Below, in pieces: positions 1-8,340 of a DNA stretch of 64,000 nucleotides (its first letter is position 1; each line of letters starts with the position of its first letter). The notes under the pieces are model-generated. The model did no database searches. It worked only from the letters and a program-made list of their open reading frames with translations, and was not told where the DNA came from. The translations under genes were made by a program, and so were the position numbers. Source of the DNA: Gordonia lacunae (GTDB lineage: Bacteria; Actinomycetota; Actinomycetes; Mycobacteriales; Mycobacteriaceae); NCBI RefSeq assembly GCF_002149015.1, contig NZ_NGFO01000023.1:1-64000 (forward strand), read 5' to 3'.

Positions 1-298
1 ATACGACAACGCGATGGCTGAGGCGTTCAACTCGCTGTTCAAAGCCGAATGCATCCGTAACCCCGTGATGCGCCCGCGAGGCGGCTGGGCAGGTGTGGGC
101 GAGGTCGAGATCGCCGTCGCTGAGTACGTCGAATGGTTCAACCACCGCCGCCTGCACGGCGAGATCGGACACGTCCCACCCGTCGAGTACGAGAGCGCCT
201 ACTGGTCGACCCACACCGTCACCAGCTACCGTGAGAACCCGGTCCCCGCAAACGCTGGAACCAACTAACCGAGCCTCCAGCAAACCCGGGGCGATTCA
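1..298 (+). mobile_element. IS3-family insertion sequence, right end only
   Basis: The window opens inside an insertion sequence. It holds the end of an IS3-type transposase followed by a terminal inverted repeat at about 270-298, which on the minus strand begins TGAATCGCCCCGGGTTTG. That terminus is typical of actinobacterial IS3-family elements. The left end lies outside the window, so the subgroup and the target duplication cannot be read. The element's outermost bases join directly onto a truncated ltrA gene. Confidence 0.8.
2..268 (+). CDS. IS3-family transposase, C-terminal part (orfB, DDE integrase)
   Basis: This is the last 88 residues of an rve-type DDE transposase; the start lies left of the window. 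Visible signatures are the DNA-binding face YDNAMAEAFNSLFKAE, in which the E after FK- would be the third catalytic acidic residue of the DDE triad, and the family ending WFNHRRLHGEIG. The stop codon lies just before the right terminal repeat, as is normal in IS3 elements. The visible part is intact, but activity cannot be judged without the 5' half and the frameshift region. Confidence 0.85.
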   Translation, partial: YDNAMAEAFNSLFKAECIRNPVMRPRGGWAGVGEVEIAVAEYVEWFNHRRLHGEIGHVPPVEYESAYWSTHTVTSYRENPVPANAGTN

Positions 299-484
299 GA
301 AGGCGTACGACACCACACCGTCGACGATGTGGTTCTCGGTCAGTGCGTGATGCAGTTGGACCGCCGCAATACTCACCGCCACCACGAACACGAGGTCGAA
401 GAAGAGCTCGAGAGTGCTGGCGGTCCGGCCCGGTTCGGCCGGGTCCCGCGGGCGCATGCTGCTCAGGTGAAAGCGTGTGGACAT
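296..484 (-). pseudogene. ltrA: LtrA family (low temperature requirement A) membrane protein, truncated by the IS
   Basis: About 62 residues remain of a protein normally near 400 residues. The fragment contains the LtrA first-helix signature ELFFDLVFVVAVSIAAVQL, followed by HHAL. From the ATG at 484 the frame is open until the IS terminus, where the first three bases of the element (TGA on the minus strand, 296-298) serve as the stop codon. LtrA proteins are multi-pass membrane proteins of poorly known role. What remains would be one membrane helix and is almost certainly non-functional. The rest of the gene should lie on the far side of the element if the insertion was simple. Confidence 0.85.
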
Positions 485-755
485 CGTTGCCAACCCCCCG
501 ATCGGTCGATCCTGGTGCACGAGATCATCCCACCGGGTCGGAACGACCCGTGGTCCGGGACATCCAAACACGTGCGCCCCGTCGAGGCGCGTTGATCAAC
601 GAGGTGTTGTGCCGGCACACATGCTCGTTGTGGACACAGCCTGGTCGATGAGCACCGCACGCTGTCTTCGCCCGGTGTTCCCGCCGCACGCCGTGTGACC
701 TCGGCGATCAGCGCAGGTGACGGGCGGGATCGTCCCGTCGTGGCACAGTGAAGAC

Positions 756-2147
756 GTGTTGCTGCCCACCCTGACCCCCACCGCGCCGGACGACCCTGCC
801 GTGATCCGCGTCGGCGACGACGAGTTGTCGCGCGAAGACCTCGTCGGGGCGGCGACCGCGGTGGCCGAACGGATCGCCGGCGCACGCACCGTCGCAGTCC
901 TGGCCACGCCGACGGTGGAGACGGTGCTCGCGGTGGTCGGCGCGCTGATCGCCGGAGTCCCGGTCGTCCCTGTTCCGCCCGACTCTGGTCCTCGCGAATT
1001 CGAGCACATCCTCGCCGATTCCGGCGCCCAGGCCTGGCTCGGGCAGGCACCGGCCGACCCGACGCTGCCGGTCGTCCCGGTCCGGCGGTACGCGAAGTCG
1101 TGGCATCGACACCCCGAACCGCACGCCGACTCGACGGCGCTGATCCTCTACACGTCCGGTACGACCGGGCTCCCCAAGGGTGTGCCGATCACCCGGCAGA
1201 GCATCGCCGAAGGGCTCGATGCGCTCGCCGACGCCTGGCTGTGGACCGCCGACGACACTCTGGCGCACGGCCTTCCGCTGTTCCACGTCCACGGGCTGAT
1301 CCTGGGGGTCCTCGGCCCGCTGCGGCGTGGTGGGCGACTGATCCACACCGTCACGCCGACCGCCGACGCCTACGCCGCCGCCGCGGGTTCCGGCGCAAGC
1401 ATGCTCTTCGGGGTACCGACGGTCTGGAACCGAGTCGCCGCTGAACCCGCTGCTGCACACACACTCTCGGCAGCGCGCGTTCTCGTCTCGGGCAGCGCCC
1501 CGCTGCCCGTTCCGGTCTTCGACCGTATCCGCGAACTCACCGGACACCAGATCGTCGAGCGCTACGGCATGACCGAGACGCTGATCACCGTCAGTACCCG
1601 CGTCGACGGGGAACGCCGGCCCGGGTGGGTCGGATCGCCTCTCGCCGGCGTGGAGACCCGCCTGGTGGAGAACGGCGAGCCGCTCCCGCATGACGGCGAG
1701 AGCGTCGGCGATCTCCACGTCCGAGGACCGATGATGGCGTCGGGGTACCTGAATCGTCCGGATGCCACCGCCGAATCATGGCTTCCCGACGGATTTTTCG
1801 CGACCGGAGACGTCGCCGTCATCGGCGCGGACGGGATGCACCGGATCGTCGGCCGACGCGCGACCGACCTCATCAAGTCCGGCGGGTTCCGGATCGGGGC
1901 GGGCGAGATCGAGACCGTCCTACTCGCCCACCCGGCGGTCCGGGAGGTGGCCGTGATCGGCGTGCCCGACGACTATCTGGGCCAGCGCATCGTCGCGTAC
2001 GTCGTCGGCGACGAGGTGGCGGACACCGAGCTCATCGAGTTCGTCGCCGGCGAGTTGTCGAATCACAAACGGCCGCGCGAGATCCGGTTCGTCGAATCCC
2101 TCCCGCGCAATGCCATGGGCAAGGTGCAGAAGAAGCTGCTGGGTTGA
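756..2147 (+). CDS. fadD36: Acyl-CoA / malonyl-CoA-type synthetase, FadD36-like
   Basis: ANL-superfamily adenylate-forming enzyme of 463 residues that would activate a carboxylic acid as acyl-AMP and then CoA thioester. The P-loop LYTSGTTGLPKGVP, the motif ERYGMTET, the hinge region GRRATDLIKSGGFRIGAGE and the C-terminal lysine in NAMGKVQKKLL are all present. Length and overall sequence match mycobacterial FadD36, a short MatB-like member; malonate or a substituted malonate as substrate is a family-based guess. The GTG at 756 is preferred because VLLPTLTP aligns with the usual N-terminus; an in-frame GTG at 717 would add 13 residues. It stands alone, with no partner gene in the same direction. 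Confidence 0.85.
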   Translation: MLLPTLTPTAPDDPAVIRVGDDELSREDLVGAATAVAERIAGARTVAVLATPTVETVLAVVGALIAGVPVVPVPPDSGPREFEHILADSGAQAWLGQAPADPTLPVVPVRRYAKSWHRHPEPHADSTALILYTSGTTGLPKGVPITRQSIAEGLDALADAWLWTADDTLAHGLPLFHVHGLILGVLGPLRRGGRLIHTVTPTADAYAAAAGSGASMLFGVPTVWNRVAAEPAAAHTLSAARVLVSGSAPLPVPVFDRIRELTGHQIVERYGMTETLITVSTRVDGERRPGWVGSPLAGVETRLVENGEPLPHDGESVGDLHVRGPMMASGYLNRPDATAESWLPDGFFATGDVAVIGADGMHRIVGRRATDLIKSGGFRIGAGEIETVLLAHPAVREVAVIGVPDDYLGQRIVAYVVGDEVADTELIEFVAGELSNHKRPREIRFVESLPRNAMGKVQKKLLG

Positions 2148-2181
2148 GGGTAGGGCATCTCTGACAACCGCCCGGCATCGT

Positions 2182-3369
2182 TCAGTTGGCCCACGACCGT
2201 TCGGCCATCCACGCGGTGATGGTCGCGACCGCCTCCGTCAGGTGCGGGATCTGGTCGCGCCCCGAGTAGTAGTGCGTTGCACCGACGATCGTGTGGAGCG
2301 TCTTGTCGGGATGGCCGACCGCGGCGAACAACCGGTGCGTGTGACTGGGCGTGCAGGCGTTGTCGGCGGAGTTGCCGATGACCAGTGTCGGAACCGCGAG
2401 ATCGGCCGCGCACCGTGGCCCGTCACCGTTCGCGTCGTCGAAGCTCCACTGCGACAACCAACTACGCAGAGTGGTGAACCGGGCAAGTCCGACCGGCCCC
2501 ATGTTGACGATCCGGGGATCGCCGAGGTAACAACCGGGCTTGCGGTCGCTGGGGTCGACGGTGGGATCCAGCCATCGCGGGTCGGCCATCGTTCCGTGCA
2601 CGATGAAACCGCGCTCCATCAGCGGTTCACCGCGCCGGTGCAGATCGTCGAGCCGTTCCTTGACCCAGGCAGTGATCCGCCTGTTCCGGTCGATCTGCGC
2701 CGCGCGATACCGGTCGAGGAACTCCGCCGAGTACGGCGGCTGGTTGGGATTCGCCGGGTTGTAGAGGTCCAGTTCCGGATCGCGCCGGTCCGGATCGGAC
2801 TCGTCGAGGATCGACGGGTCCATCCACTCGGTCAGTGTCCCGTGTCGCGACACGTGCGCGGCGAGCAGCATCATGCCGTCCGCGGCCGGCAGGTCGAGAG
2901 CCGTCAGATCCGGGGGCTCGCCGGCAGGGGTCGCGGTGACCGTCGCGTGTTGTGCCTGCTGCTGGTAGTACAGCGACAGGGCGCCGCCCCCACTCCAGCC
3001 GGCGAGGATCACCTTCTCGTAGCCCAGACGGTCTCGCGCATCCTTCACGCAGGCGCCGAGATCCTGAACGACCTTCTCCATGATCAGCGCACTGTCGACA
3101 CCGCGATACCGGCTGTTGCAGTAGATGACATGGTGACCGGCGCGCGCGAGCGCATTGGTCATCGGCAGGTACGCGCCACCTCCGATCGGGTGCATGAAGA
3201 CGATGACGTTCTTCGACGGCACTCCCCTGGGCCGTAGCAGGTAGCTCTCGAGGACCACGCTCTCCGTCACCCCGCCGTAGGTGTCCTGATAGGCCGAGAG
3301 ATCGTCGAAGACAACGAGATAGGGAATACGGTCGTATTCGTGCCGGGTCGGGTCGGCGGCGGTGCTCAT
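2182..3369 (-). CDS. Alpha/beta hydrolase
   Basis: 395-residue alpha/beta-hydrolase fold enzyme. The nucleophile elbow GWSGGG supplies the probable catalytic serine, an oxyanion-hole-like HPIGGGAYLP stands near residue 60, and a late GATHYY supplies the likely histidine. It has no signal peptide, so it is probably cytoplasmic. Its ATG overlaps the stop of the dioxygenase-like gene upstream by 4 bp (ATGA), so the two are translationally coupled and probably act on one substrate. The hydrolase might open or deacylate the ring-cleavage product, but the substrate cannot be named from sequence. A longer in-frame ORF reaching to 3474 was not used because it would overlap the upstream gene deeply. 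Confidence 0.8.
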   Translation of the reverse strand: MSTAADPTRHEYDRIPYLVVFDDLSAYQDTYGGVTESVVLESYLLRPRGVPSKNVIVFMHPIGGGAYLPMTNALARAGHHVIYCNSRYRGVDSALIMEKVVQDLGACVKDARDRLGYEKVILAGWSGGGALSLYYQQQAQHATVTATPAGEPPDLTALDLPAADGMMLLAAHVSRHGTLTEWMDPSILDESDPDRRDPELDLYNPANPNQPPYSAEFLDRYRAAQIDRNRRITAWVKERLDDLHRRGEPLMERGFIVHGTMADPRWLDPTVDPSDRKPGCYLGDPRIVNMGPVGLARFTTLRSWLSQWSFDDANGDGPRCAADLAVPTLVIGNSADNACTPSHTHRLFAAVGHPDKTLHTIVGATHYYSGRDQIPHLTEAVATITAWMAERSWAN

Positions 3370-4484
3370 ATGCGCGACCCGTCCTCGGTCTCCGCGGCGT
3401 CGGGAAGGCCCGAGTCGAGCATCGCCGGTGCGGCGATGAGTCGACGACGGGTGTCGATCGAGATCACCTGCCATTCCACCCGATCGAACTCGTCGAACTT
3501 GCGACGGGAGCGCTCCCGCGCCCGTTCCGGGATACCGTGGTGCATGCCCTGGGGTGCGTGGGAGATCAACCCCGGCGGCATGCCGATGCCGAACATGCTG
3601 CCGCCGTGGAAAAATGCGATCTCGTCGAAGTCGGTGTTGCGGTGGTACCAGGGCAGGCGTTCGGCGCCCTTCCGGGCCTCGGCCGGCCGCGGCAGGAAGT
3701 TCATCACGTACACACCGGTCGCCTGCATGAACAGGTGGACCGTCGGCGGCAGGTGCACGGTCTCGGAGGTGATGACGTCGTAGTCCTCGATGTTGAAGGA
3801 GAACGGGAAATTGTCTCCGCGCCAGCCCTCTACGTCGAGCGGGTGGAAGGGGTAGAAGAGCGAGGTCTGCCCGTCACGCTGCCGGAAACGCACCTCGTAC
3901 TCGTCTCGGCCGTCGCTGTTGAAGGCCTCGGCCTCGGGAACGACGACGAGCGATGAATCGAAGGGAAAGAATCTGCCGAGGACTCCTGGCTCGGGAACCC
4001 GGAACTCGTCGACCGCTTCGATGATGAGCAGCAACGACGGGCCATCGGGTACCTGACGATAGGTGCATCCCTTCGGTATGTACACGTAATCGCCTGGGCG
4101 ATAGGGCAACCGGCCGAACTCGGTCTCGAAGTAGCCGGCCCCCTCGTGGACGAAGACGAGCTCGTCGCCGTCGACCGGACGAAACCAGAACGGAGCGTCC
4201 TGATTTCGGCGACTCAGCGAGATTCGGCAGTCCTCGTTGTGGAACATCAGGAGCGGTTCACCCGCCGGGTCGGTCTGATCGGTGGGTGTGAGGTCGGTGA
4301 CGATCCGGTCGACTCCGGTATGGGTGCCGACCGCCCGGAACCGAGTCGGGTCATTGCGTCGGTACAGGTGCGCCGTGCGCCCGGTGAATCCATACCGTCC
4401 GAGCTCATCGTCTTTCAGGTCGTCGACATCTCGGTGCACCTGCCGAGGCGTGCGCCCCTTGCGGTGCTGGATGAACGATTCCAT
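3366..4484 (-). CDS. Homogentisate 1,2-dioxygenase-like protein
   Basis: 372-residue cupin-type ring-cleavage dioxygenase of the homogentisate 1,2-dioxygenase family. The start MESFIQHRKGRTPRQ is characteristic and fixes the ATG at 4484. Candidate iron ligands are the His and Glu in WYHRNTDFDEIAFFHGG and a later His in SHAPQGMHHG. It is shorter than classical HmgA (about 430-440), and no maleylacetoacetate isomerase or fumarylacetoacetase is nearby, so homogentisate itself may not be the substrate. It is the first gene of a two-gene operon with the alpha/beta hydrolase. A TetR gene is read divergently 141 bp away and is the likely regulator. Confidence 0.75.
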   Translation of the reverse strand: MESFIQHRKGRTPRQVHRDVDDLKDDELGRYGFTGRTAHLYRRNDPTRFRAVGTHTGVDRIVTDLTPTDQTDPAGEPLLMFHNEDCRISLSRRNQDAPFWFRPVDGDELVFVHEGAGYFETEFGRLPYRPGDYVYIPKGCTYRQVPDGPSLLLIIEAVDEFRVPEPGVLGRFFPFDSSLVVVPEAEAFNSDGRDEYEVRFRQRDGQTSLFYPFHPLDVEGWRGDNFPFSFNIEDYDVITSETVHLPPTVHLFMQATGVYVMNFLPRPAEARKGAERLPWYHRNTDFDEIAFFHGGSMFGIGMPPGLISHAPQGMHHGIPERARERSRRKFDEFDRVEWQVISIDTRRRLIAAPAMLDSGLPDAAETEDGSRI

Positions 4485-4625
4485 GCCGAACTCCTGTCTC
4501 TGCGATTTTCTGATGCTAGATTCAGTTTCAGGAGATGACAAGGGTCACACTTCGTCGCGATCCGCGTGCCGCAACCGCCCGACCACGTGGTTCGATGAGG
4601 AACCGGTGCGTGGAAGGAGCTCACG

Positions 4626-5243
4626 GTGCCGCCGACCAACAAGGGACGCCAGACCGAGGCCGCATTTCTCGACGCGGCGCGTCGGACGTTCGCCGAGAAG
4701 GGCTACCTGAACACCAAGATCGCCGACATCTCCGCGGCCGCGGGACGCTCGACGGGATCGTTCTACAACTACTACGACAGCAAGGATCGCCTGCTCGAAG
4801 CCCTCCTCGACCAGTTCTCCGAGGAAGTGGTCGAGCAATCGCTCGCGACCCGGCACACCGACCCGGAGGCGAGCGTCCGCGCGGCGGTGACGGCGTACTG
4901 GACGACCTACAAGAAGTACCTGCCCGAGATCATCGGGCTGTTCCAGATGTCGATGCTCGACGACGACTTCCGCGCCCGATGGCACGCCAACCGCGTGTCC
5001 GGCGTCAAACAGGTGCTGTCCGGATTGCACGGCGCCGAACGCGCGGGCTACGCGGTCGGACTCCCGCTCGAGCCGCTGGCGTCCGCGCTGGTCGCGACTC
5101 TCGAATCCACGTGCTGGACCTGGCTGGCGGTCCGCGGCGACGAAACCGGTCCCGTCCCCGACGACGACACCGCCATCGACATCCTCACCGCCATCTGGTA
5201 CCGGACCGTGTTCGCCGCCGGCCCCGTCACCCCTGCTCCCTGA
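4626..5243 (+). CDS. TetR/AcrR-family transcriptional regulator
   Basis: 205-residue TetR regulator with an N-terminal helix-turn-helix at about residues 10-55 (FAEKGYLNTKIADIS then GSFYNYYDSKDRLLEALL) and a ligand-binding all-helical C-terminal domain. The start is the GTG at 4626. It is divergent from the dioxygenase-hydrolase operon across 141 bp and is therefore probably its repressor. The stop codon TGA at 5241-5243 lies inside the first copy of an intergenic palindromic repeat (ccctgaggagcg), so the repeat supplies the 3' end of this gene and may have changed its last residues. Confidence 0.88.
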   Translation: MPPTNKGRQTEAAFLDAARRTFAEKGYLNTKIADISAAAGRSTGSFYNYYDSKDRLLEALLDQFSEEVVEQSLATRHTDPEASVRAAVTAYWTTYKKYLPEIIGLFQMSMLDDDFRARWHANRVSGVKQVLSGLHGAERAGYAVGLPLEPLASALVATLESTCWTWLAVRGDETGPVPDDDTAIDILTAIWYRTVFAAGPVTPAP

Positions 5244-5450
5244 GGAGCGCCCGGAGCTTGCGGAGGGCGCGTCACGAAGGGTCTGGCGACCGAGGTTGCG
5301 AAACCCTTCGTGACGCTCGCAAGCTCGCTCCTCAGGGAGCAGGTGAGACGCTCGCAAGCTCGCTCCTCAGGGAGCGGGGGTGACGCTCGCAAGCTCGCTC
5401 CTCAGGGAGCGGGTGTGACGCTCGCAAGCCCGCTCCTCAGGGAGCAGGGG
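5236..5450. repeat. Palindromic repeat array A (35-bp period)
   Basis: The array starts with a nested inverted repeat of about 105 bp: gctccctgaggagcg at 5236 pairs with cgctcctcagggagc near 5340, enclosing the inner stem cacgaagggt (5273-5282) / acccttcgtg (5303-5312). It continues as four tandem units on a 35-bp period, each containing gacgctcgcaagctcgctcc then tcaggg, up to about 5450. It fills the gap between the TetR and GNAT genes. The same core recurs in four other places in this window, so it is a dispersed genomic repeat. In RNA it would fold strongly and may end or damp transcription. Confidence 0.9.
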
Positions 5451-5520
5451 TGGGACGACAGTCACCGGGCTGGCACGGGCCCGCTTGCCCTCCCATGGCG
5501 CGCCGACGACGATGGGACGC

Positions 5521-6096
5521 ATGCCCATCGAGGTCCGTCCCGCGGTGAACTTCGACGACATCGCGACGATGGTCGGTCCGAAGAAGCCGACGTCGAACGT
5601 CTGCTGGTGTCTGAGCTACCGCATTCCCGGCACCCAGAACCAGCAGCTGGTCCGCGAGCAGCGTGGCGAGTTCGTCAAAGAGCTGTGCGACAGCGGTATT
5701 CCGCTGGGCGTGCTCGCGTACGACGACGCGGGCGAGGTGGTCGGCTGGGCAGCCGTCTCGCCGCGCGCGGACACCACCTTCGCACGGAACCGGAAGATTC
5801 CCCACGTGGACGACCTGCCGGTGTGGTCGGTCTGGTGCATTCGCGTCCGTCCCGGTCATCGCAAACAGGGAATCTCGCACGCGCTGCTGGCCGGGGCCGT
5901 CGACTACGCGCGGTCGAACGGCGCCCCGGCGATCGAGGGCTACCCCGTCGACAACAAGGGCGCCAGGGTCGATCTGACGATGGCGTACGTCGGGACCCGC
6001 GGCCTGTTCGAGAAGGCGGGCTTCGTCCGAGCCGCCGACACCTCGTCGGTCCTCGCCGGGTTCCCGCGCGTGCTCATGCGGCTCTCGCTGGACTGA
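5521..6096 (+). CDS. GNAT-family N-acetyltransferase
   Basis: 191-residue GNAT acyltransferase. The acetyl-CoA pyrophosphate-binding motif VRPGHRKQGISHALL lies near residue 115, and the beta-4 strand before it is VWSVWCIRV. The N-terminal CWCLSYR and the overall layout match a subgroup annotated only as GNAT, with no known substrate. The ATG at 5521 gives the N-terminus MPIEVRPAV; the frame is open upstream into the repeat array, but no better start is seen. It stands alone between a repeat array and a convergent DUF429 gene. Confidence 0.82.
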   Translation: MPIEVRPAVNFDDIATMVGPKKPTSNVCWCLSYRIPGTQNQQLVREQRGEFVKELCDSGIPLGVLAYDDAGEVVGWAAVSPRADTTFARNRKIPHVDDLPVWSVWCIRVRPGHRKQGISHALLAGAVDYARSNGAPAIEGYPVDNKGARVDLTMAYVGTRGLFEKAGFVRAADTSSVLAGFPRVLMRLSLD

Positions 6097-6109
6097 TCGA
6101 CTGCCCCAG

Positions 6110-6838
6110 TCAGATCAGTTCCGCCAGTTCGGCGGTGGGAACGTGGATCCAGCCCTCGCGCGCGGCGACCGGCCGGTCGGCGGCGTCGGGTCGCGTGGTC
6201 CGGCCGAGCTGGGCGGCACGCGCGATCAACGCAGTGATCACGGCGTCGAACGCGTCGTCGTCGCGGGCCATCGTCTCGGCGTGATCACCGAGATCGAGCC
6301 ATGGTGCAGCCGCCTGCAGGGCGAGCACCAGTTCGGCGAGAACCGGGACGTTGGCGCGGCGCTTGTATCCCCGTGAGATCAGTCCCCAACGCTTGAGTGC
6401 TCCCGCGGGATACGCCTCGACCGCCCACCCGTCGACGCGGTCGTCGACACCCAGGTCCGCGAGTAGACCGGCACAACGGAACGCGACATGCGCGATCTGG
6501 TCGGCCGACACACTGAGTGGGCGACCGGCACCGTCGTCGACGATCCGCAGATCCGTGCGACGCAACGCAAGTGGCCGACGGCGAGCGATGTCGTCGAGCC
6601 CGCGCCCCACCGGCAACCGGTTGCGGTGGTGCGCGACGACGAAGTCGACGAACTCGTCGGGCCAGCCGAAGGGGGAGTCGATCCCGACCCGGGTCGCCCC
6701 TGTCGCGAGGCGCCGGATGGCGGCGTCGTCCGCGGCGACGACGAGTCCGGTCAGCACCGCCCGATCGGGAAGCCAATCCACGGTTGCGACAGCAGTTTTC
6801 GCCGGCGATGCGGACAGGTCGACGCCGACCGTCCGCAT
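6110..6838 (-). CDS. DUF429 domain protein (predicted RNase H-fold nuclease)
   Basis: 242-residue member of the DUF429 family, recognised by the N-terminal VGVDLSASPAKTAVA, the central IDSPFGWP and the later EAYPAGALKRWG. These proteins are predicted to have an RNase H-like fold, but no activity is established. The ATG at 6838 is used; a larger in-frame ORF upstream would overlap trpB2 and reads as its shadow. It lies 26 bp downstream of trpB2 on the same strand, so it is probably cotranscribed with it, though no functional link is obvious. Confidence 0.8.
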   Translation of the reverse strand: MRTVGVDLSASPAKTAVATVDWLPDRAVLTGLVVAADDAAIRRLATGATRVGIDSPFGWPDEFVDFVVAHHRNRLPVGRGLDDIARRRPLALRRTDLRIVDDGAGRPLSVSADQIAHVAFRCAGLLADLGVDDRVDGWAVEAYPAGALKRWGLISRGYKRRANVPVLAELVLALQAAAPWLDLGDHAETMARDDDAFDAVITALIARAAQLGRTTRPDAADRPVAAREGWIHVPTAELAELI

Positions 6839-6864
6839 CACCGCGATCCCTGCGCCGGGTCGAC

Positions 6865-8280
6865 TCAGAAGTTGCCCTCGAGGAACTCGGCATAGGCCGG
6901 CAGGTCGAGCTGTCCATGACCCGACAACCCGATCACGACGACCTCTTCCTTGTCGCTGTCGGCGACGTGCGCGGCGCAGGCCGCGATCGCATGCGTCGAC
7001 TCCGGAGCCGGGACGATGCCCTGGGTCCGGGCGAACTGCACGCCCGCGGAGAACGCGTCGTGCTGGGAGATGGCGACGCCCTGCACCAGACCGAGCTCCA
7101 CCGTGTGACTCAACGCCGGCGCCATACCGTGGTAGCGCAGGCCACCGGCGTGGATCGGGTCGGGCACGAAATCCATTCCGAGCGTGTGCATCTTGAGCAG
7201 CGGGGTGAGCCCGGCGACGTCGCCGTGATCGTAGCGGTACTCCCCCTGCGTGATCGACGGGCAGGCGGCGGGCTCGGCGGCGACGACCCGCGGATCCGAG
7301 CGCCCGTGCAGCTTTTCCCGCAGGAACGGGAACGACAATCCAGCGAGATTCGAACCGCCTCCGGCGCAACCGAACACGACGTCGGCACCACCGGGCTCCA
7401 CCGCATTCAGCTGATCCACGGCTTCCTGCCCGATGACACTCTGATGCAGGACGACGTGATTGAGCACGCTGCCCAGCGCGTACCGGGTGTCGGGATTCGA
7501 GGCAGCGACCTCCACGGCCTCACTGACCGCCATGCCGAGGCTCCCGGTCGTGTTCGGATCCTTGGCGAGCATCGCGCGGCCCGACTCGGTCAGCTCCGAC
7601 GGACTCGGGTGAACGGTGCCACCGTAGGTGCGGATCAGGAACCCGCGGTAGGGCTTCGAGCTGTAGGAGGCGCGGACCTGCCACACCTCGACATCGATGC
7701 CGAACTGCGCACCCGCGAACGCCAGGGCGCTGCCCCACTGACCGGCCCCGGTTTCCGTGGTCAGTTTGGTCACGCCGTCGAGGCTGTTGTAATACGCCTG
7801 CGCCACAGCCGAGTTGGTCTTGTGGCTGCCGACCGGGCTCACGCCCTCGTACTTCACGTAGATTCGCGCCTTGGTGTTCAGCGCCTCTTCGAAACGACGC
7901 GCGCGGATCAGCGGCGCCGGCCGCCACATGCGGTAGATCTCGCGCACCGGTTCGGGGATCTCGACATAGGGCTCGGTGGAGACCTCCTGCGCGATGAGCC
8001 CGCTCGGGAACAACGCGGCGAGGTCGTCCGGACCGACCGGCTCCTTGGTGCCGGGATGCAGATGCGGCGGGATCGGGGAGTCGAGCTCGGCCGCGAGGTT
8101 GTACCAATGCGTCGGGACGTCCACCGTGATCAGATCCGGATTCCCGGCGCCGGTGACATTCGGCCCGCTCGCTCCGCTCCCGGCGCCGGTGACTCTCGGC
8201 CCGCTCGCTCCGCTCCCGGCGCCGGTGACATTCGGCCCGCTCGCTTCGCTCCCGGCGCCGGTTTCAACATGCGTTGTCAT
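6865..8280 (-). CDS. trpB2: TrpB2-like PLP-dependent tryptophan synthase beta chain, with an N-terminal repeat insertion
   Basis: 471-residue tryptophan synthase beta-like enzyme of the TrpB2 class, which joins indole or an analogue with serine. The PLP lysine is in GSHKTNSA, the phosphate-cup glycine loop is GCAGGGSN, and TETGAGQWGSALA is diagnostic. No trpA is near, as is usual for TrpB2. The N-terminus is odd: residues about 6-47 are three near-identical 12-residue units of the type GAGSGASGPNVT, encoded by three tandem 36-bp DNA repeats, ahead of the normal start of the family (VPTHWYNLAAEL). A downstream start that excludes the array is not evident. DUF429 follows 26 bp downstream. Confidence 0.88.
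   Translation of the reverse strand: MTTHVETGAGSEASGPNVTGAGSGASGPRVTGAGSGASGPNVTGAGNPDLITVDVPTHWYNLAAELDSPIPPHLHPGTKEPVGPDDLAALFPSGLIAQEVSTEPYVEIPEPVREIYRMWRPAPLIRARRFEEALNTKARIYVKYEGVSPVGSHKTNSAVAQAYYNSLDGVTKLTTETGAGQWGSALAFAGAQFGIDVEVWQVRASYSSKPYRGFLIRTYGGTVHPSPSELTESGRAMLAKDPNTTGSLGMAVSEAVEVAASNPDTRYALGSVLNHVVLHQSVIGQEAVDQLNAVEPGGADVVFGCAGGGSNLAGLSFPFLREKLHGRSDPRVVAAEPAACPSITQGEYRYDHGDVAGLTPLLKMHTLGMDFVPDPIHAGGLRYHGMAPALSHTVELGLVQGVAISQHDAFSAGVQFARTQGIVPAPESTHAIAACAAHVADSDKEEVVVIGLSGHGQLDLPAYAEFLEGNF
8147..8265. repeat. 36-bp tandem repeat, three copies, inside trpB2
   Basis: Three consecutive 36-bp units (8147-8182, 8183-8218, 8219-8254) plus a partial fourth, each beginning gcgccggtga and carrying the core cggcccgctcgct. 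The units differ by only a few bases. They are in frame and encode the N-terminal 12-residue repeats of TrpB2. The same core, with the same orientation relative to coding, is found in dinB at about 12680-12722, and on the other strand in the intergenic DNA at 42181-42258. Confidence 0.9.
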
Positions 8281-8340
8281 GGGTCATCACTCTAATCCTC
8301 GCGCCCGCGCCGGCGACCGGCGCCGAACAATCCGATCGCC

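Noticed and set aside
590-600. gttgatcaac palindrome in the gap between ltrA and fadD36
   Set aside because: Ten bases only, no positional link to a promoter; nothing else is recognisable in 485-755.
708-1718. Minus-strand frame opposite fadD36
   Set aside because: Antisense to an enzyme with all ANL motifs; no recognisable protein.
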